Translations under genes and position numbers: made by a program
In this document: piece by piece, positions 26,556 to 28,780 of the stretch
Numbering within the stretch: the stretch's first letter is position 1
Layout of the letters: each line of letters starts with the position of its first letter
The notes under the pieces: model-generated
The model's input: only the letters and a program-made list of their open reading frames with translations
Database searches by the model: none
Told to the model about the DNA's origin: nothing
From: Amoeboradix gromovi
Taxonomy: Eukaryota > Sanchytriomycota > Sanchytriomycetes > Sanchytriales > Sanchytriaceae
Assembly: GCA_018985225.1 (NCBI GenBank)
Contig: JADGIF010000043.1
Location: forward strand, 1 to 28,780
Direction of reading: 5' to 3'
Length of the DNA: 28,780 nucleotides

Positions 26556-27740
26556 ATGTTGCGCAGATGTTATTCTTTCATTAGCCCCCTAATGGGTTTA
26601 AATAAAGACCAGCAGGAAATTTACCACCTGGCACATCAGTTTGGAACAAAAAAATTGAAACCATATATGCAAGAATTAGATGAAAAGCAACAGGATTTAC
26701 CACACGGCGTGTTTAAAGAGGCTGCAGAACTTGGATTTGGTGGCGTATATGTTAGCGAGAAACATGGTGGAACAGGTTTAAATAGAATTAGCGCTTCAAT
26801 AATATTTGAGGCCTTGAGTGAGTCTGATGTGTCTACAACTGCTTACCTGTCAATACATAATATGGTCGCATTTATGGTAGACAGATTTGGGAACAACGAT
26901 CAAAAATCAAGGTATTTAGCAGATTTGTGCTCCATGAAATTATTATCTAGTTACTGTTTAACTGAGCCAGGAAGTGGTTCTGATGCAGCATCACTATCTA
27001 CCTCTGCAGTTGAAAAAGATTCTTATTATTTGTTGAACGGTACTAAAGCATTCATTTCAGGAGCTGGTCAGAGTGATTTATATCTAGTAATGGCTAAATC
27101 CGGAACGAAAGATATAAGCTGCTTTATCGTAGAAAAGGGTACAGAAGGCTTATCTTTCGGTAAGAAAGAGGTCAAGCTTGGCTGGAACAGTCAGCCAACA
27201 CGTTCTGTGATACTTGAGAATTGCAAAGTACCAAAAGAAAATCTTTTGGGCAAAATAGGCCAAGGATTTAAAATAGCTATGCAAGGGCTAGACGGAGGCC
27301 GCCTAAACATAGCGTCGTGTTCCCTTGGTGGAGCAATCGGAAGCTTTAATGATACGATTGAGTACATAAAAAACAGAAAACAGTTTGGAAAAAGAATCAT
27401 TGACTTCCAATATACCCAATTTCAGCTAGCAGAGATGGCAGCAAATTTAAATGCATCTAGACTACTAGTTAGGCATGCAGCACAAGAGTTGGATAACAAG
27501 TCATCAAATGCCACACCACTTTGTGCTAGTGCAAAGATGTTTGCTACAGATAAATGCTTTGATATAGTGAACCAATGGTATGTCCTTAACTAACTCAGTC
27601 TGCAGTTACACGGTGGATATGGGTATTTAAAAGATTATAGAATCCAGCAATATTTGAGAGATTTAAGAGTGCATCAAATATTAGAAGGAACTAATGAAAT
27701 AATGAAATTAATAGCCGGAAGAGAATTCCTTAAAGACTAA
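26556..27740 (+). CDS. Isobutyryl-CoA dehydrogenase-type acyl-CoA dehydrogenase (ACAD8-like), two exons
   Basis: Exons 26556-27577 and 27599-27740 encode 387 aa. It should be a mitochondrial flavoenzyme oxidising isobutyryl-CoA (valine breakdown) or a similar short-chain acyl-CoA. A short basic N-terminus (MLRRCYSF) fits a presequence. Seen: [20 protein letters not shown] and [18 protein letters not shown] (FAD/substrate domain), [33 protein letters not shown], then in exon 2 [29 protein letters not shown] with likely catalytic base Glu374. Without splicing, the frame ends with WYVLN and loses all of exon 2. Removing 21 nt restores the family sequence [18 protein letters not shown] begins two bases after the TAA. 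The exact substrate is inferred from overall resemblance to ACAD8. Confidence 0.9.
27578..27598 (+). other. 21-nt spliceosomal intron
   Basis: GTATGTCCTTAACTAACTCA plus G: consensus GTATGT donor, ACTAAC branch site with the adenosine 5 nt from the end, and a CAG acceptor. It splits a Cys codon (TG + T). The next downstream CAG (27605) would shift the frame. Retention brings an in-frame TAA. Confidence 0.92.
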
Positions 27741-27742
27741 AC

Positions 27743-27748
27743 AATAAA
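27743..27748 (+). terminator. AATAAA two bases after the ACAD stop
   Basis: Perfect hexamer following TAA (27738-27740) and AC. Confidence 0.55.
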
Positions 27749-27986
27749 CGGCAATTTTTTTAATGCTCTCATTAGAAGTTCTGATTTCTGAGAAAATCGA
27801 GAATATCAACATAGAAACTTGCTAGGCTAATTGCTCCGTTACAGCGGTAGTCCACGTTCCTACTACCCTGAGGTGCCATTGAATAAGGGCTCATATATGT
27901 AGTACCTTACCACTTTGTGTGCAATATGGAACCCAATTTCAGAAATGTCCCACCTCTAAGTCGGAGGACCTCTGGAAGACATGTAA

Positions 27987-28322
27987 GTCCCATAATATAC
28001 CATTAAACATTTTCTCAATATGAAAAATGCTCTGGCAATATATCTCTTTCAAAATAGCTTGGCTAGCTAGCACTTGAGTATATGCTGCAATATCTACCAA
28101 TAACCATCTTCGTATTCTGTCTTAATGTTTGCGATGTCGTCTTGTTTAGAAACAAGGTAGCATTTGAGTGTCTTTCTTTCTTTTGTCATCTTCACAGTAC
28201 ATCCTTATTCCTAATAAACTTTCGTCTCTGGTGACATGAATTTCTCAGATTCTTAGAGTGGTTTCCAGGGTTCCCACCTACTTGGAAATGAGGACATTTT
28301 GTCAGAACGGGTCTCCTATATC
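27987..28322 (+). repeat. Dispersed repeat family R2, copy 2
   Basis: Aligns in the same orientation with 1391-1719 across its length with moderate divergence and small indels. Weaker similarity begins near 27938. No shared reading frame. Confidence 0.8.
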
Positions 28323-28518
28323 TTTACAACGGTTCTTCTTTCAGACTCTTTACTGGAATAGGGCTAGGGTATTCTCTTCTAATGTATTGCAAATAGATCC
28401 AAATTATTAACATTAGCTAGAGTCTTATGCTTTCCAAGAATGCTATAAAGCGCCGTAAAAAAGAGAACAGAGTCTTGGTGACACATTATATGTGCAAACT
28501 ATCATTTACAAGTATACA

Positions 28519-28552
28519 GAGACCATATGGAAGCGGAGACCATATGGAAGCG
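28519..28552 (+). repeat. 17-bp perfect tandem duplication
   Basis: GAGACCATATGGAAGCG occurs twice head to tail, followed by a third partial GAGA. Probably slippage; no function apparent. Confidence 0.85.
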
Positions 28553-28683
28553 GAGAACATAAACTTGAAAAAAGTGCACTAATATTCATTCCTTGTTGAG
28601 AGTTCTATAAGTTTTAGCAGCTGTTACATCATTTAGAATTACTTCGTAAATCTCCTTTTAAAGTCTTGATTTTCTCACAAGTT

Positions 28684-28780
28684 GGGACACCAAATATAAA
28701 AACTAGACTAACTCGTCTTCAAAGGAGGTGCCCCATAAGGAAAAAATTAATTAAGTCCTTCTTCTTTCATTAAGGTCATT
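28684..28780 (+). mobile_element. MITE copy D, cut by the window end
   Basis: Begins GGGACACCAAATATAAAAAC and follows copies A and B through AAAGGAGGTGC, CCATAAGGA and TTCTTTCATTAAGGTCATT. The right end lies outside the window. Confidence 0.85.

Larger units (their letters stand above)
27741..28780. other. Gene-free, repeat-rich right end
   Basis: Contains repeat R2 copy 2, a short tandem duplication and the start of MITE copy D. No coding frame is credible. 27845-27930 resembles 9030-9110. Confidence 0.65.

Noticed and set aside
27577-27605. 28-nt intron in the ACAD gene using the downstream CAG at 27605
   Set aside because: It shifts the frame and destroys LHGGYGY; the 21-nt choice keeps it.
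21495-27740. Ciliate nuclear DNA, suggested by 20-30 nt introns
   Set aside because: TAA, TAG and TGA all act as stops at conserved protein ends, which excludes Paramecium/Tetrahymena-type codes; standard-code heterotrichs have 15-16 nt introns, and the fungal-like protein features fit poorly.

Overview
The window reads as nuclear DNA of a small-genome eukaryote, most likely a zoosporic (flagellated) early-diverging fungus or a close opisthokont relative. The evidence is: a fused NADH-type glutamate synthase; a Man1/Heh-type inner nuclear membrane protein; Trm11; the U2 snRNP protein SF3B2; an ABCB6/HMT1-type half ABC transporter; an isobutyryl-CoA dehydrogenase; and a DRC7-like axonemal protein, which implies a motile cilium. 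Stops are TAA, TAG and TGA, so the standard code applies. The DNA is AT-rich, and genes are mostly intronless. The lineage is inferred: a miniaturised animal such as a dicyemid or orthonectid, which are also known for short introns, is not excluded by sequence alone.

Layout. 116-1072 (+) is a Rib2/Pus9/RPUSD2-type pseudouridine synthase. 1073-2119 is gene-free and holds a dispersed repeat. 2120-6487 (-) is an XMAP215/Dis1 TOG-domain microtubule polymerase. 6551-7367 is gene-free with a MITE. 7368-8924 (-) is a DRC7-like protein. 9324-15140 (+) is glutamate synthase. 15201-15422 (-) may be a very small gene. 15423-17470 is repeat-rich, with two MITE copies and a 5S rRNA-derived sequence. 17471-18223 (+) is the Man1-type protein. 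18224-19541 is gene-free.

19542-27740 is a very dense block of six genes: ABC transporter (+), PPR protein (-), Trm11 (-), SF3B2 (+), a cysteine-rich membrane glycoprotein (+) and acyl-CoA dehydrogenase (+). They are separated by only 26-71 bp. Trm11 and SF3B2 have start codons just 26 bp apart on opposite strands. 27741-28780 is again repeat-rich.

Two genome-scale features stand out. First, three genes need spliceosomal introns of only 20, 21 and about 31 nt to restore conserved protein sequence; one splits the Walker B/catalytic Glu motif of the ABC ATPase. Second, nine of the ten confident genes carry a perfect AATAAA overlapping or within about 15 nt of the stop codon, which implies almost no 3' UTR. 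The gene-free gaps, by contrast, hold a terminal-inverted-repeat MITE family (four copies, 4-bp target duplications in two), a second dispersed repeat, and a 5S rRNA-like gene missing an internal segment. The genes do not form one pathway; they are housekeeping genes packed together.
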